A DNA stretch of 43,100 nt from an uncultured Lachnospiraceae bacterium. Its GTDB lineage: Bacteria; Bacillota; Clostridia; Lachnospirales; Lachnospiraceae. The stretch is taken from contig CAJUGG010000080.1 of NCBI GenBank assembly GCA_910585995.1, positions 1-43,100 of the forward strand. Reading direction: 5' to 3'. Of this stretch, positions 15,575 through 24,209 are shown one piece after another (position 1 is the stretch's first letter; the number at the start of each line of letters is the position of its first letter). The position numbers and the translations under genes are program-made. Under the pieces are notes generated by a model. The model made no database searches. It was not told where the DNA came from and saw only the letters and a program-made list of their open reading frames with translations.

Positions 15575-17446
15575 ATGGTATTGGAGAAGATCAATCAGGT
15601 CAATGATATAAAAAAGATCCCGCCGGAAGAATACGAGCTTCTGGCAGAGGAGATACGGGAATTTCTGATCGACAAGATCAGTCAGACAGGGGGACATCTG
15701 GCTTCCAATCTGGGCGTGGTAGAGCTGACTATGGCTCTGCATCTGTGCTTTGATTTTCCCACGGACAAAGTGGTATGGGATGTGGGGCATCAGTCTTACA
15801 CTCACAAACTCTTAACCGGCAGAAAAGCAGGATTTGATGGTCTGCGCAAATACGGAGGATTAAGTGGATTTCCCAAGCGAAAAGAAAGTGACTGCGACTG
15901 CTTTGATACCGGACACAGTTCTACCTCCATCTCGGCGGGGATCGGGCTTGTGTCGGCGAGAGATCTCTTAGGCGGCAGTGAGTATGTAGTTTCCGTGATC
16001 GGGGATGGGGCGCTGACAGGAGGTATGGCCTATGAAGCGCTCAATAACGCTTCCCAGCTTGAGAAAAATTTTATCATTGTACTGAACGATAATCATATGT
16101 CCATCGCTGAGAATGTGGGCGGTATGTCGGAGTATCTGAATGAACTTCGGACCAATGAAGTCTATACGAATTTTAAAAGCGGTGTGGAACAGTCGTTAAA
16201 CCGGATTCCTGGCGGGACGCAACTGGCACACCATCTGAAAAAGACCAAAAGTGGGATCAAGCAGCTGTTGATTCCCGGCATGTTGTTTGAAGATATGGGA
16301 GTGACGTATCTAGGTCCGGTGGACGGCCATGATATCCATAAGCTTCTGGAAGTGTTTAAGCGGGCCAAAAGGGTCAAAGGGGCTGTCTTAGTCCATATCC
16401 TGACCAAAAAGGGCAAAGGTTACGGGCCAGCAGAGCGGCATCCTGCCAGATTCCATGGGGCAGAGCCTTTTGATATCCAGACCGGCATCCCCAAAAAGAA
16501 AAGGAAAAAGGCAAATTATCAGGACGTATTTTCTACCTGCATGGTAAAGTTGGGGCAGCGTAACGAAAAAGTAGTTGCCATCACAGCAGCTATGCCGGAC
16601 GGGACAGGACTGAAGCGTTTTAAAAACCTCTACCCGGAGCGTTTTTTCGATGTGGGAATCGCAGAGGGACATGCGGTGACATTTGCAGCTGGACTGGCTG
16701 CGGGCGGGGTGCGGCCGATCTTCGCGGTCTATTCTTCTTTTTTACAGAGGGCGTATGACCAGATCCTCCATGATGTCTGTATCCAGAACCTGCCGGTGGT
16801 ATTTGCCATCGACAGAAGCGGACTGGTGGGCAGCGACGGAGAGACCCATCAGGGGATCTTTGATCTGTCCTATCTGTCCAGCATTCCCAATATGCATGTG
16901 ATGGCCCCCAAGAATAAATGGGAGCTGTCCGATATGCTGAAATTTGCCGTGGAGTTTAACGGCCCGATTGCGCTGCGCTATCCAAGGGGCGAGGCGTATG
17001 ACGGACTCAGAGAATTTCGTGCGCCGATTGTATATGGCAGAGGAGAGGTCCTGTATGAAGAGGAAGACATCGCCCTGCTGGCAGTGGGAAGCATGGTGAA
17101 GACCGCAGAGGCAGTCCGCCACAGCCTGAAAGATGCAGGCTATAGCTGCACCCTGGTCAACGGACGTTTTATCAAGCCTGTGGATACTGAGCTGATCCGG
17201 GAACTTAGTAAAGAGCACCGGCTTTTGGTGACGATGGAAGAAAATGTAAGAAGCGGGGGCTTTGGGGAAAAAGTACGGGATTATGTATCCGATCAGGGGC
17301 TGTCTGTTAAAGTATTAACGATAGCGCTTCCCGATGAATATGTGGAACACGGCAATGTGGATCTGCTCTATGAAGAAGTGGGGATTGATGCAGAGTCTGT
17401 GACCAAACGGATTATTGAACAATATATTTTGCAAAAGCAAGGATAA
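15575..17446 (+). CDS. dxs: 1-deoxy-D-xylulose-5-phosphate synthase
   Basis: A 623-residue thiamine-diphosphate enzyme, first step of the MEP isoprenoid pathway (pyruvate plus glyceraldehyde 3-phosphate to DXP). Motifs: HLASNLGVVELT, VWDVGHQSYTHKLLTGR, GHSSTSISAGIG, the ThDP motif GDGALTGGMAYEALNN, and the transketolase domain with DVGIAEGHAVTFAAGLA and FAIDRSGLVGSDGETHQG. The C-terminal domain has MEENVRSGGFGEKV. It lies 12 bases after ispA in the same operon. Confidence 0.96.
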   Translation: MVLEKINQVNDIKKIPPEEYELLAEEIREFLIDKISQTGGHLASNLGVVELTMALHLCFDFPTDKVVWDVGHQSYTHKLLTGRKAGFDGLRKYGGLSGFPKRKESDCDCFDTGHSSTSISAGIGLVSARDLLGGSEYVVSVIGDGALTGGMAYEALNNASQLEKNFIIVLNDNHMSIAENVGGMSEYLNELRTNEVYTNFKSGVEQSLNRIPGGTQLAHHLKKTKSGIKQLLIPGMLFEDMGVTYLGPVDGHDIHKLLEVFKRAKRVKGAVLVHILTKKGKGYGPAERHPARFHGAEPFDIQTGIPKKKRKKANYQDVFSTCMVKLGQRNEKVVAITAAMPDGTGLKRFKNLYPERFFDVGIAEGHAVTFAAGLAAGGVRPIFAVYSSFLQRAYDQILHDVCIQNLPVVFAIDRSGLVGSDGETHQGIFDLSYLSSIPNMHVMAPKNKWELSDMLKFAVEFNGPIALRYPRGEAYDGLREFRAPIVYGRGEVLYEEEDIALLAVGSMVKTAEAVRHSLKDAGYSCTLVNGRFIKPVDTELIRELSKEHRLLVTMEENVRSGGFGEKVRDYVSDQGLSVKVLTIALPDEYVEHGNVDLLYEEVGIDAESVTKRIIEQYILQKQG

Positions 17447-17452
17447 GAAACT

Positions 17453-18259
17453 ATGAAGACAAGATTGGATGTCCTCTTAGTAGAAAGAGGACTGGCAGAA
17501 TCACGGGAAAAAGCCAAAGCCATTATCATGTCCGGCAATGTGTTTGTGGATGGAGAGAGGGAGGATAAAGCGGGCGCTTCTTTTTCGGAGAAAGTGACAA
17601 TAGAGGTCAAAGGAAATCCGCTGAAATATGTCAGCCGGGGCGGCTATAAGCTAGAGAAAGCCATGAGCCATTTTGAGGTGACAGTGGAAGGGAAGATCTG
17701 TATGGATGTAGGATCTTCCACTGGCGGCTTCACCGATTGTATGCTGCAAAACGGCGCAAAAAAAGTCTATGCCATCGATGTAGGCAAGCCAGGACAGCTT
17801 GCGTGGAAGCTTCGTCAGGATGGACGAGTAGTGTCCATGGAAAAGACCAATATCCGCTATGTGACTAGAGAACAGATCCCGGATCTTATCGAGCTGTCTT
17901 CCATCGATGTGGCATTTATCTCTCTGACCAAGGTGTTAGAGCCAGTGAAGGCGCTGCTTACGGAGGACGGCCAGGTGGTGGCTTTGATCAAACCACAGTT
18001 TGAGGCCGGCAGAGAACAGGTGGGTAAAAAGGGCGTAGTCCGGGATCAGAATGTGCATCTGGAAGTGATCAGACGGGTGATCGACTATGCCGTCGGGATT
18101 GGTTTTGAGGTTCTGAATCTGGAATTTTCCCCCATCAAAGGGCCAGAGGGGAATATCGAATATCTGCTCCATCTGCAGAATCATAAGGAAGGAACGACCT
18201 GGGAACATGTGCCCGTGGACATCGCTGCCATCGTAAAACAGGCGCATCAGGCTTTATAA
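17453..18259 (+). CDS. tlyA: TlyA family S4-domain RNA methyltransferase
   Basis: A 268-residue protein with an N-terminal S4 RNA-binding domain (TRLDVLLVERGLAESREKAK, then VFVDG) and an FtsJ-like methyltransferase domain (YVSRGGYKLEKAM, SAM motif CMDVGSSTGGFTDCML, VYAIDVGKPGQLAWKLR). TlyA homologues 2'-O-methylate rRNA; the Firmicute member (YqxC) is less studied. It lies 6 bases after dxs, and this position between dxs and nadK is the standard arrangement. Confidence 0.92.
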   Translation: MKTRLDVLLVERGLAESREKAKAIIMSGNVFVDGEREDKAGASFSEKVTIEVKGNPLKYVSRGGYKLEKAMSHFEVTVEGKICMDVGSSTGGFTDCMLQNGAKKVYAIDVGKPGQLAWKLRQDGRVVSMEKTNIRYVTREQIPDLIELSSIDVAFISLTKVLEPVKALLTEDGQVVALIKPQFEAGREQVGKKGVVRDQNVHLEVIRRVIDYAVGIGFEVLNLEFSPIKGPEGNIEYLLHLQNHKEGTTWEHVPVDIAAIVKQAHQAL

Positions 18260-18267
18260 GAATACCC

Positions 18268-19116
18268 ATGAGAACATTTTATATTATTGCAAACAGTGAT
18301 AAGGACGAAAATATGAAGCTTTCCTATGAGATTGCAGACTATCTGACTTCTCAGGGAAAGCGCTGCATTATAAGAAAAGAAGCACTAGAGGGCCAGATGG
18401 CTCACAGCCAGTTGGTGACAGAAGAAGTGGAAGGGATTTTGGTGTTGGGCGGAGATGGCACACTTCTTAGAGCGGCCAGAGAGTTAGCAGACAGAAAGAT
18501 CCCTTTTTTAGGCATCAATCTGGGTCATCTGGGCTATCTGGCAGAGATCGAGAGACAGAATGTCCAGAATGCTTTGGAGAAGCTGATCCAGGATGAATAC
18601 ACCGTGGAAGAGCGGATGATGCTTTTAGGAAGCGTCTACGTGGACGGCAGCATAGCAGAAAAGGATGTGGCTTTAAATGATATTGTCATCAATCGTTTTG
18701 GCAATCTAAGGGTAGTCAACTATGAGATCTATGTCAATGGGATGTATCTCAATTCCTTTACCGCAGATGGTCTGATCGTATCGACACCTACCGGTTCTAC
18801 TGGATACAGTCTCTCTGCCGGAGGACCGATTGTCTCGCCGACGGCTTCGATGCTGGTACTGACGCCCATCTGTCCCCATACGTTAAATTCCAGAAGTATT
18901 GTATTTTCCGGAGAGGACAAGATCTGCCTGCGCATCGGGGAAGGCAGACGCAGCGGTCCGGACGAGGCTTGTGTGACCTTTGACGGGGATACTTGTGTAC
19001 CCATGAAGACAGGCGATTATGTGGAGATTCAAAAATCCACAGAAGTGACGAGGATTTTGAAGATCAATCAGGTCAGTTTTTTAGAAGTGCTTCGGAATAA
19101 GTTAAACCGGAGTTAA
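18268..19116 (+). CDS. nadK: NAD kinase
   Basis: A 282-residue ATP-NAD kinase making NADP. The catalytic GGDGTLLRAAR motif is followed by FLGINLGHLGYLAEIE; the NE/D motif is LNDIVINR; the conserved glycine-rich stretch is STPTGSTGYSLSAGGPIVSP. Length and motifs fit the bacterial enzyme. It sits 8 bases after tlyA in the same operon. Confidence 0.96.
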   Translation: MRTFYIIANSDKDENMKLSYEIADYLTSQGKRCIIRKEALEGQMAHSQLVTEEVEGILVLGGDGTLLRAARELADRKIPFLGINLGHLGYLAEIERQNVQNALEKLIQDEYTVEERMMLLGSVYVDGSIAEKDVALNDIVINRFGNLRVVNYEIYVNGMYLNSFTADGLIVSTPTGSTGYSLSAGGPIVSPTASMLVLTPICPHTLNSRSIVFSGEDKICLRIGEGRRSGPDEACVTFDGDTCVPMKTGDYVEIQKSTEVTRILKINQVSFLEVLRNKLNRS

Positions 19117-19132
19117 TATAGGAGTGGCTTTT

Positions 19133-19591
19133 ATGAAACGCAAAAGACATGGAAAGATCATTGAACTGATTGAACAGTTTGAGATAGAGACACAGGAAGA
19201 GCTGGCAGACAGACTGCAGCAGAATGGATTTCGAGTGACCCAGGCGACAGTCTCCAGAGATATCCGGGAGCTGAAACTCTCCAAAGTGCCAGGACAAAAC
19301 GGACGGCAAAAATATGTTCTGTTAAATCGCAAAGAACACCAGATGGCAGAAAAATATGTGGGAATCTTAAGGGAAGCATTTGTCTCCATGGATTGCGCAC
19401 AGAATATCCTGGTGATCAAGACGGTATCTGGTATGGCTATGGCTGTGGGAGCGGCTCTGGATAATATTGGCTGGAAAGAGATCGTAGGATGCATCGCAGG
19501 AGATGATACGATCATGTGCGTGATCCGCACCACAGAAGATACCAGAACTGTGATGACTGAACTGGACAAGATTGTTAGAAAACAGGGGTAA
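19133..19591 (+). CDS. argR: Arginine repressor
   Basis: A 152-residue ArgR/AhrC. The N-terminal winged helix has TQEELADRLQQNGFRVTQ and TQATVSRDIRELKL, and the C-terminal hexamerisation/arginine-binding domain has GDDTIMCVIRT. ATG 19133 is used because GGAG lies 8 bases upstream; the GTG at 19124 overlaps that site. An argR between nadK and recN is the usual clostridial order. No ARG-box was sought outside the window. Confidence 0.94.
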   Translation: MKRKRHGKIIELIEQFEIETQEELADRLQQNGFRVTQATVSRDIRELKLSKVPGQNGRQKYVLLNRKEHQMAEKYVGILREAFVSMDCAQNILVIKTVSGMAMAVGAALDNIGWKEIVGCIAGDDTIMCVIRTTEDTRTVMTELDKIVRKQG

Positions 19592-19595
19592 GAGA

Positions 19596-21275
19596 ATGTT
19601 ACTTCATTTACATGTAAAAAATCTGGCTTTGATTCGTGAGACAGAGATTGATTTTACGGACGGGCTGAACATATTGACAGGTGAGACCGGTGCAGGTAAA
19701 TCCATTATTATCGGTTCCATCACGATGGCACTTGGACAAAAGGTGCCAAAAGAGATGCTAAGAGAAGAAGACGGACCAGCGGTGGTGGAACTGATCTTTC
19801 AGACAGAGCATCCGGAACTTTTACAGAGACTAGAAGAGAGAGGCATCCAGGTGGAGGACGGACAAGTGATCTTGTCCCGCAAGATCTCAGGCACGAGAAG
19901 TCTGTGCCGGATCAACAGTGAGACCGTCAGCACAGCCTATATGAAAGAGACGGCGGCCTATCTGATTGATATTCATGGACAGCATGAACATCAGTCGCTG
20001 CTTCATAAGCGAAAACATCTGGAGATCTTAGACGACTACGCCCATGAACAGTTACAGCCGGTGAAGGCAAGTCTGATAAAAAGTTATCAATCCTGTCAGA
20101 AACTGGAGAAGGAACTAAGAGAGGCATCCACCGATACGGACGCCAGACTGCGGGAACAGTCGCTTCTGGAATATGAGATTCAGGAGATCGAAGATGCCCA
20201 TCTGAAAGAAGGAGAGGATGAGCAGTTAGAGCAGGACTATCGAAAGATGACTGGCTCGAAGCGGATCTTAGAAGCCTTGACACAGGTGCAGAAATTCTGC
20301 ATGGGAGAAGAGATCTCCGCATCCGAGCAGACGGGAAGGGCCTGCAGAGAGCTGGTGAGCGTCCAGGGATTTGACGAAGGTTTGGACAACCTCAAAGAAC
20401 AACTGCAGGAGATCGACAGCCAGCTACAGGATTTTGGCCGGGAACTGATGGACTATATGGAAGGCCTGGAATTTTCCGACCAGGATTTTTATGATACTGA
20501 GGAACGGCTGAATCTTCTGAACCATCTGAAGGCCAAATATGGTGCAACGATTGCAGATGTCTTAGCTTACCAGGAAGAAAAACAAAAACGTCTGGATATG
20601 CTGGCCAATTATGACAGTTATATGGCCAGTCTACAAAAAGAGTATGAGACCACATTACAGGAATTAAAAGAGCTGTGTCAAAAAGCCCATAAGATCCGTA
20701 TGGACTATGCCGGGAAGCTGACGGCGCTGATGAAGGAACAGTTGGCAGAGCTGAATTTTTTGGATGTACAGTTTGAGATTGCTGTTCATGAGACCGAGCA
20801 TCTCTCCCCGGACGGATTCGATGATGTGGAATTTTTGATCTCCACCAATCCAGGAGAACCATTAAAAGCGTTGGGTAAGATCGCATCCGGCGGTGAATTA
20901 TCCCGCGTCATGCTGGCGATCAAGACGGTATTAGCCGATCAGGACGCCATCGATACGGTGATCTTTGACGAGATCGACGCCGGGATCAGCGGCCGTACGG
21001 CACAAAAAGTATCGGAGAAGCTGGCTTTGATCGGGCGCAGCAGACAGGTGATCTGTATCACCCATCTGGCACAGATCGCTTCCATGGCCGACAGCCATTA
21101 TTGCATTGAAAAACAGGCAAAAGACGGAGGCACGCAGACACAGATTCGAAAACTTCGCAAAGAAGAGATTACAGAAGAACTGGCAAGGATCTTAGGCGGC
21201 GCTGTCCTGACAGACACCGTATATAAAAATGCAGAAGAGATGCGGGATTTAGCACTTGCTTTTAAAAGAAAATAG
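19596..21275 (+). CDS. recN: DNA repair protein RecN
   Basis: A 559-residue SMC-like ATPase. Walker A is TGETGAGKSIIIGSI near residue 29, followed by a long coiled coil (about 150-360), and a C-terminal half with ASGGELSRVMLAIK (ABC signature) and TVIFDEIDAGISGRTA (Walker B). RecN acts early in double-strand break repair. ATG 19596 has AGGGGT 6 bases upstream. It starts 4 bases after argR. Confidence 0.96.
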   Translation: MLLHLHVKNLALIRETEIDFTDGLNILTGETGAGKSIIIGSITMALGQKVPKEMLREEDGPAVVELIFQTEHPELLQRLEERGIQVEDGQVILSRKISGTRSLCRINSETVSTAYMKETAAYLIDIHGQHEHQSLLHKRKHLEILDDYAHEQLQPVKASLIKSYQSCQKLEKELREASTDTDARLREQSLLEYEIQEIEDAHLKEGEDEQLEQDYRKMTGSKRILEALTQVQKFCMGEEISASEQTGRACRELVSVQGFDEGLDNLKEQLQEIDSQLQDFGRELMDYMEGLEFSDQDFYDTEERLNLLNHLKAKYGATIADVLAYQEEKQKRLDMLANYDSYMASLQKEYETTLQELKELCQKAHKIRMDYAGKLTALMKEQLAELNFLDVQFEIAVHETEHLSPDGFDDVEFLISTNPGEPLKALGKIASGGELSRVMLAIKTVLADQDAIDTVIFDEIDAGISGRTAQKVSEKLALIGRSRQVICITHLAQIASMADSHYCIEKQAKDGGTQTQIRKLRKEEITEELARILGGAVLTDTVYKNAEEMRDLALAFKRK

Positions 21276-21294
21276 GAAAAACCTGACAGTTATG

Positions 21295-21373
21295 TTTAGA
21301 CGGTTTTTGCAGACACTAGAATGTGATTGGAAATTCAAACATAGGAAAGGTGTGTCTGCATGAACCGTCTAAA
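21295..21373 (+). promoter_or_regulatory. Inverted repeat that encloses the spoIVB ribosome site and start codon
   Basis: The arms 21295-21316 and 21352-21373 are complementary at 20 of 22 positions (TTTAGACGGTT followed by GCAGACAC on the left). The spoIVB ATG (21360-21362) lies inside the right arm and the ribosome site (AGGAAAGG, about 21343-21350) in the 35-base loop. If the transcript begins upstream of the left arm, the start codon would be paired. Confidence 0.75.
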
Positions 21374-22484
21374 AATTTATCGTATGTTCTTGCTGGGACT
21401 TTTGATACTTTCCATTGGCGGATTGTATGTCTATGTCAATTGGTATCTAAAGACTCAGATTCCTGATATGGTGCGGGTGGGAATCGGAGAGGAACAGACG
21501 CTGGATCTGGGAATCAAAGAAGTATCCGTACAGGTTGTGGAGAAGAAACGAGTGATACCCGGAGGGATTCCCATAGGCATCTATCTGGAGACCGATGGTG
21601 TATTTGTAGTGGGGACACAAGAGATCGAGGGCAGAGACGGGCTGAATTATGAGCCTGCCTATCAGGTGGTACAGACCGGGGATTATATCCTGGCAGTCAA
21701 TGGAAAAAAGATCCATGATAAAGACGAGCTGATTGGCTGTGTGCAGGCCAATCAGACCAATGTTATGATCTTAAAGCTTTTGCGGCACTCCGAGATCATC
21801 CAGGTGCGCTTAAACGCCGTCCAGACCAAAGAGCAGGACTATAAGTTAGGCATCTGGGTCAAAGACGACATCCAGGGGATCGGTACGCTTACTTATCTGA
21901 CAGAAGATATGAGATTTGGAGCTTTGGGGCATGGGATCACCGATACAGACACCGGAGCGCTTCTAAAAGCCTGCGGCGGAGCGCTCTATGACACCAATAT
22001 CCTGGAGATCGTCAAAGGCGAGCGGGGAACACCCGGTGAGATCAGCGGGATGATCACCTATTCGGACCGCCATGTACGGGGGCAGATCGTATCCAATACT
22101 TCAGCGGGCATCTTTGGGGCTGCCAATGCAAAACTGTTGAGTGAAGTGCCAAAAGAAGCAGTGGAAGTCGCCTTTCGCCAGGAGATCCTGCAAGGCCCCG
22201 CCTATATCCGCAGTTTTGTATCGGGAGAACTTAAGGATTATCGGATTCAGATACAGGAGATCCGGCTCAATGAAGATGATGTCAATAAAGGGATGATCTT
22301 TCAGGTGACAGATCCAGAACTTTTAGAGCTGACCGGCGGCGTGATCCAGGGGATGAGCGGCTCCCCCATCTTACAAGATGGAAAACTGATCGGAGCAGTC
22401 ACGCATGTATTTGTCAATGATCCAACCAAAGGGTATGGGATCTTTGCAGAGACGATGGTAGAGACAGGATATGCAGGGAGATGA
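21360..22484 (+). CDS. spoIVB: SpoIVB signalling serine protease (sporulation)
   Basis: A 374-residue S55 peptidase. It has an N-terminal membrane anchor (about residues 8-28), a PDZ domain with GDYILAVNGKKIHDKDEL, and a protease domain with FGALGHGITDTDTG (catalytic His region) and GMSGSPILQDGKLIGAVTHV (catalytic Ser). SpoIVB is made in the forespore and triggers pro-sigma-K processing in the mother cell. It follows recN by 84 bases. In most sporulating Firmicutes spo0A is the next gene, but here a recombinase gene follows. A long inverted repeat covers its start codon. Confidence 0.95.
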   Translation: MNRLKIYRMFLLGLLILSIGGLYVYVNWYLKTQIPDMVRVGIGEEQTLDLGIKEVSVQVVEKKRVIPGGIPIGIYLETDGVFVVGTQEIEGRDGLNYEPAYQVVQTGDYILAVNGKKIHDKDELIGCVQANQTNVMILKLLRHSEIIQVRLNAVQTKEQDYKLGIWVKDDIQGIGTLTYLTEDMRFGALGHGITDTDTGALLKACGGALYDTNILEIVKGERGTPGEISGMITYSDRHVRGQIVSNTSAGIFGAANAKLLSEVPKEAVEVAFRQEILQGPAYIRSFVSGELKDYRIQIQEIRLNEDDVNKGMIFQVTDPELLELTGGVIQGMSGSPILQDGKLIGAVTHVFVNDPTKGYGIFAETMVETGYAGR

Positions 22485-22516
22485 TGACGCCCTAAGAGAG
22501 ACAAGGAGAAGAGAAG

Positions 22517-23365
22517 ATGAATCATAAGAGCTTATTGACGCAGTTTGAAAGACAACTGAGAGTAGAGGAGAGAAGCAGCGCCACCGTCGCAAAATATATG
22601 CATGATGCCAGGGATTTTTTAGAATATATCGGAAAAGAGGATCTTGACAAAGAACAGGTGATCCATTATAAAGAGCAGCTGCTGAAGCGATATAAGGTCA
22701 GCAGTGTCAATTTCATGTTAGCGGCCGTTAACTGTTTTCTGCGTTTTTCCGGGCATCCGGACTGTGTGGTCAAATTATATAAGATGCAGCGGGAAGCCTT
22801 TCGGGAAGAAGACAGAGAATTGTCCAAAGAAGAATACAGACGCTTGTTATGCGCCGCGCAAAATGGAAAAAAACAGAGACTTTTTCTCTTGCTGCAGACG
22901 ATTACGTCCACTGGTATCAGAGTCAGTGAACTGCGGTTTATCACCGTGGAGTCACTGGCTCTTAGACGTGCCAGAGTATCTCTGAAAGGTAAGTCCAGGC
23001 TGGTGATTCTCCCGCACAGACTCTGCAGAGAACTTTCAGACTATGCAAGGAAGCAGGGGATTCAGGCAGGCAGCATCTTTGTCACCCATACCAGAAAGCC
23101 TTTAGACCGCAGCAATATCCTGCATGAGAGGAAAGCACTGGCGAAAAAGGCAAGAGTAAAGGCAGAGAAAATATTTCCCCATAATCTCAGGCATTTCTTT
23201 GCTCTTACCTATTATAAGGTAGAACACAATGTATGCCATCTCGCGGATCTCTTAGGACATGCCAATATTAATACAACCAGGATCTATACACTGACAAGCT
23301 GCAAAGAGCAGGAACAACAGATTAATAACTTAGGGCTTTTGATGTTTTCTGATCTTGTATTATAA
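22517..23365 (+). CDS. Tyrosine recombinase (XerC/XerD-like)
   Basis: A 282-residue site-specific recombinase. The N-terminal SAM-like core-binding domain (about 1-95) is followed by a catalytic domain with TSTGIRVSELRFITVE (first Arg), HNLRHFFALTYY (H-x-x-R box), LLGHANINTTRIYT (Gly-His and nucleophile Tyr). All catalytic residues appear present. AAGGAG lies 8 bases before ATG. The protein is of Xer size without phage-type N-terminal extensions, and no excision module, attachment repeat or phage genes are nearby, so a chromosomal Xer-like role is as likely as a mobile-element origin. Confidence 0.9.
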   Translation: MNHKSLLTQFERQLRVEERSSATVAKYMHDARDFLEYIGKEDLDKEQVIHYKEQLLKRYKVSSVNFMLAAVNCFLRFSGHPDCVVKLYKMQREAFREEDRELSKEEYRRLLCAAQNGKKQRLFLLLQTITSTGIRVSELRFITVESLALRRARVSLKGKSRLVILPHRLCRELSDYARKQGIQAGSIFVTHTRKPLDRSNILHERKALAKKARVKAEKIFPHNLRHFFALTYYKVEHNVCHLADLLGHANINTTRIYTLTSCKEQEQQINNLGLLMFSDLVL

Positions 23366-23389
23366 ACCTCATAATTTTTATTATGAGGT
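23366..23389. terminator. Perfect 10-bp hairpin after the recombinase
   Basis: ACCTCATAAT (23366-23375) and ATTATGAGGT (23380-23389) flank a TTTT loop. It begins at the recombinase stop codon. There is no T-run after it, so it may stabilise the mRNA end rather than terminate efficiently. Confidence 0.5.
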
Positions 23390-23420
23390 AAGTCCAGAAG
23401 TTTTAGAAAAGAGGCTTGGC

Positions 23421-23739
23421 ATGACAGATAAAGAATTGCGAAAACTGCGCGGCAGGATCTTTTAGAACTGCTAGTGGAATAGAGTAGGGAAGCGGCAAGG
23501 CTTCAGCAGGAACGGGATGAGAAACAGGCAGAACTGTTACAGATGCTGGAAAGTTATGAACGCCTCAAAGGAAAACTGGATGAAAAAGATGCTTTGATCG
23601 AAAAATTAAAAGGTCGTTTGGACGAAAAAGATGCTGCGATGGAAGCGGAACAGATGCAGGCCGAAGAGATCCAGAAAAAGAGACAGAAGAACAGGAACCT
23701 TCTTGGTTTGATGTGCAGCAAGGGGCCAAGACGGAATAA
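23421..23739 (+). pseudogene. Decayed coiled-coil protein gene
   Basis: The ATG at 23421 opens MTDKELRKLR and then runs into a stop after 14 codons. A one-base shift restores QDLLELLVE, then an in-frame TAG at 23480-23482 (where CAG would give Gln) interrupts, then SREAARLQQERDEKQAELL continues into a heptad-like stretch with two copies of GKLDEKDA/GRLDEKDA. A second shift near the A-run at about 23675 would continue as EQEPSWFDVQQGAKTE and stop at 23737-23739. Small MTxKELxKLxRxxLLELL coiled-coil proteins are, from memory, common in Lachnospiraceae next to VTC-type polyphosphate polymerase and CotH genes; those partners are not here. Two shifts plus one nonsense change indicate a pseudogene rather than a single reading error. 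Confidence 0.72.
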
Positions 23740-23766
23740 GAACAGGCAAAAAGGGGATAGAGAAGC

Positions 23767-23964
23767 ATGGAAGACAAGAAAAATGAGAGTGGCACCTTTT
23801 TAGTAAAGATCTTATTTCGTCAGAGAGAGACCTGGCAGGGGCAGGTGACATGGGCAGAGGAAAATAAGACAGTAAGTTTTCGCAGCGCTTTGGAACTTTT
23901 GCGGCTGTTAGACGAAGCAGGAGAAAAAGGAAGCCGGACTTGGGAGGATGCACGTCATTCTTGA
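23767..23964 (+). CDS. Small hypothetical protein, partner of the decayed gene
   Basis: An intact 65-residue frame containing GTFLVKILFRQRETWQGQVTWAEENKTVSFRSALELL, given here as two blocks (GTFLVKILFRQRETWQGQV and TWAEENKTVSFRSALELL). It reads as a compact beta-rich domain followed by a helix. It seems to be the downstream partner of the coiled-coil gene, since it begins 27 bases after that gene's presumed original stop, with AGGGGA about 9 bases upstream. I do not know its function. It lacks the larger genes that I would expect to follow it in related genomes. Confidence 0.65.
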   Translation: MEDKKNESGTFLVKILFRQRETWQGQVTWAEENKTVSFRSALELLRLLDEAGEKGSRTWEDARHS

Positions 23965-23990
23965 TTGTTGCGTATGCATTTTAGAAAGAG

Positions 23991-24016
23991 GCAGAAAGGA
24001 TAAGATCTTTTCTGTC
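23991..24016 (+). terminator. Weak intrinsic terminator
   Basis: GCAGAAAGG and CTTTTCTG flank an ATAAGAT loop, followed by TCTTTATTCTT. Position 27 bases after the small hypothetical gene fits a terminator, with one G-U pair in the stem. Confidence 0.5.
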
Positions 24017-24096
24017 TTTATTCTTGTGATTTTCGACAAAAAACAAGGATCAAATCTGGCTGATTTAACGAAAATGAAGAGGTTTAAAAATAATAG

Positions 24097-24125
24097 TTGT
24101 AATTTTTGTGCAAGTATAGGATAAT
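24097..24125 (+). promoter_or_regulatory. Sigma-A promoter for malQ
   Basis: TTGTAA (24097-24102), a 17-base spacer, then GATAAT (24120-24125). It lies 85 bases upstream of the malQ ATG in an AT-rich stretch. Confidence 0.7.
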
Positions 24126-24143
24126 ATATTTGCGTAAAAATAG

Positions 24144-24157
24144 TGCAATTAATTGCA
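24144..24157. promoter_or_regulatory. Candidate operator palindrome for malQ
   Basis: TGCAATTAATTGCA is a perfect 14-bp palindrome about 12 bases after the predicted transcription start, a position from which a bound repressor would block elongation. It has the TGCA ends of LacI-family maltose operators but lacks their usual central CG. Confidence 0.5.
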
Positions 24158-24209
24158 AACATAGCGAAAATAAATGATTTGTTGTTTTAATCAGGAGGTA
24201 TATATAAAG

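Noticed and set aside
22517..23964. Recombinase plus broken gene as an integrated mobile element or prophage
   Set aside because: There is one recombinase only, with no direct-repeat ends, excisionase, replication, capsid or transfer genes, and the flanks are chromosomal.
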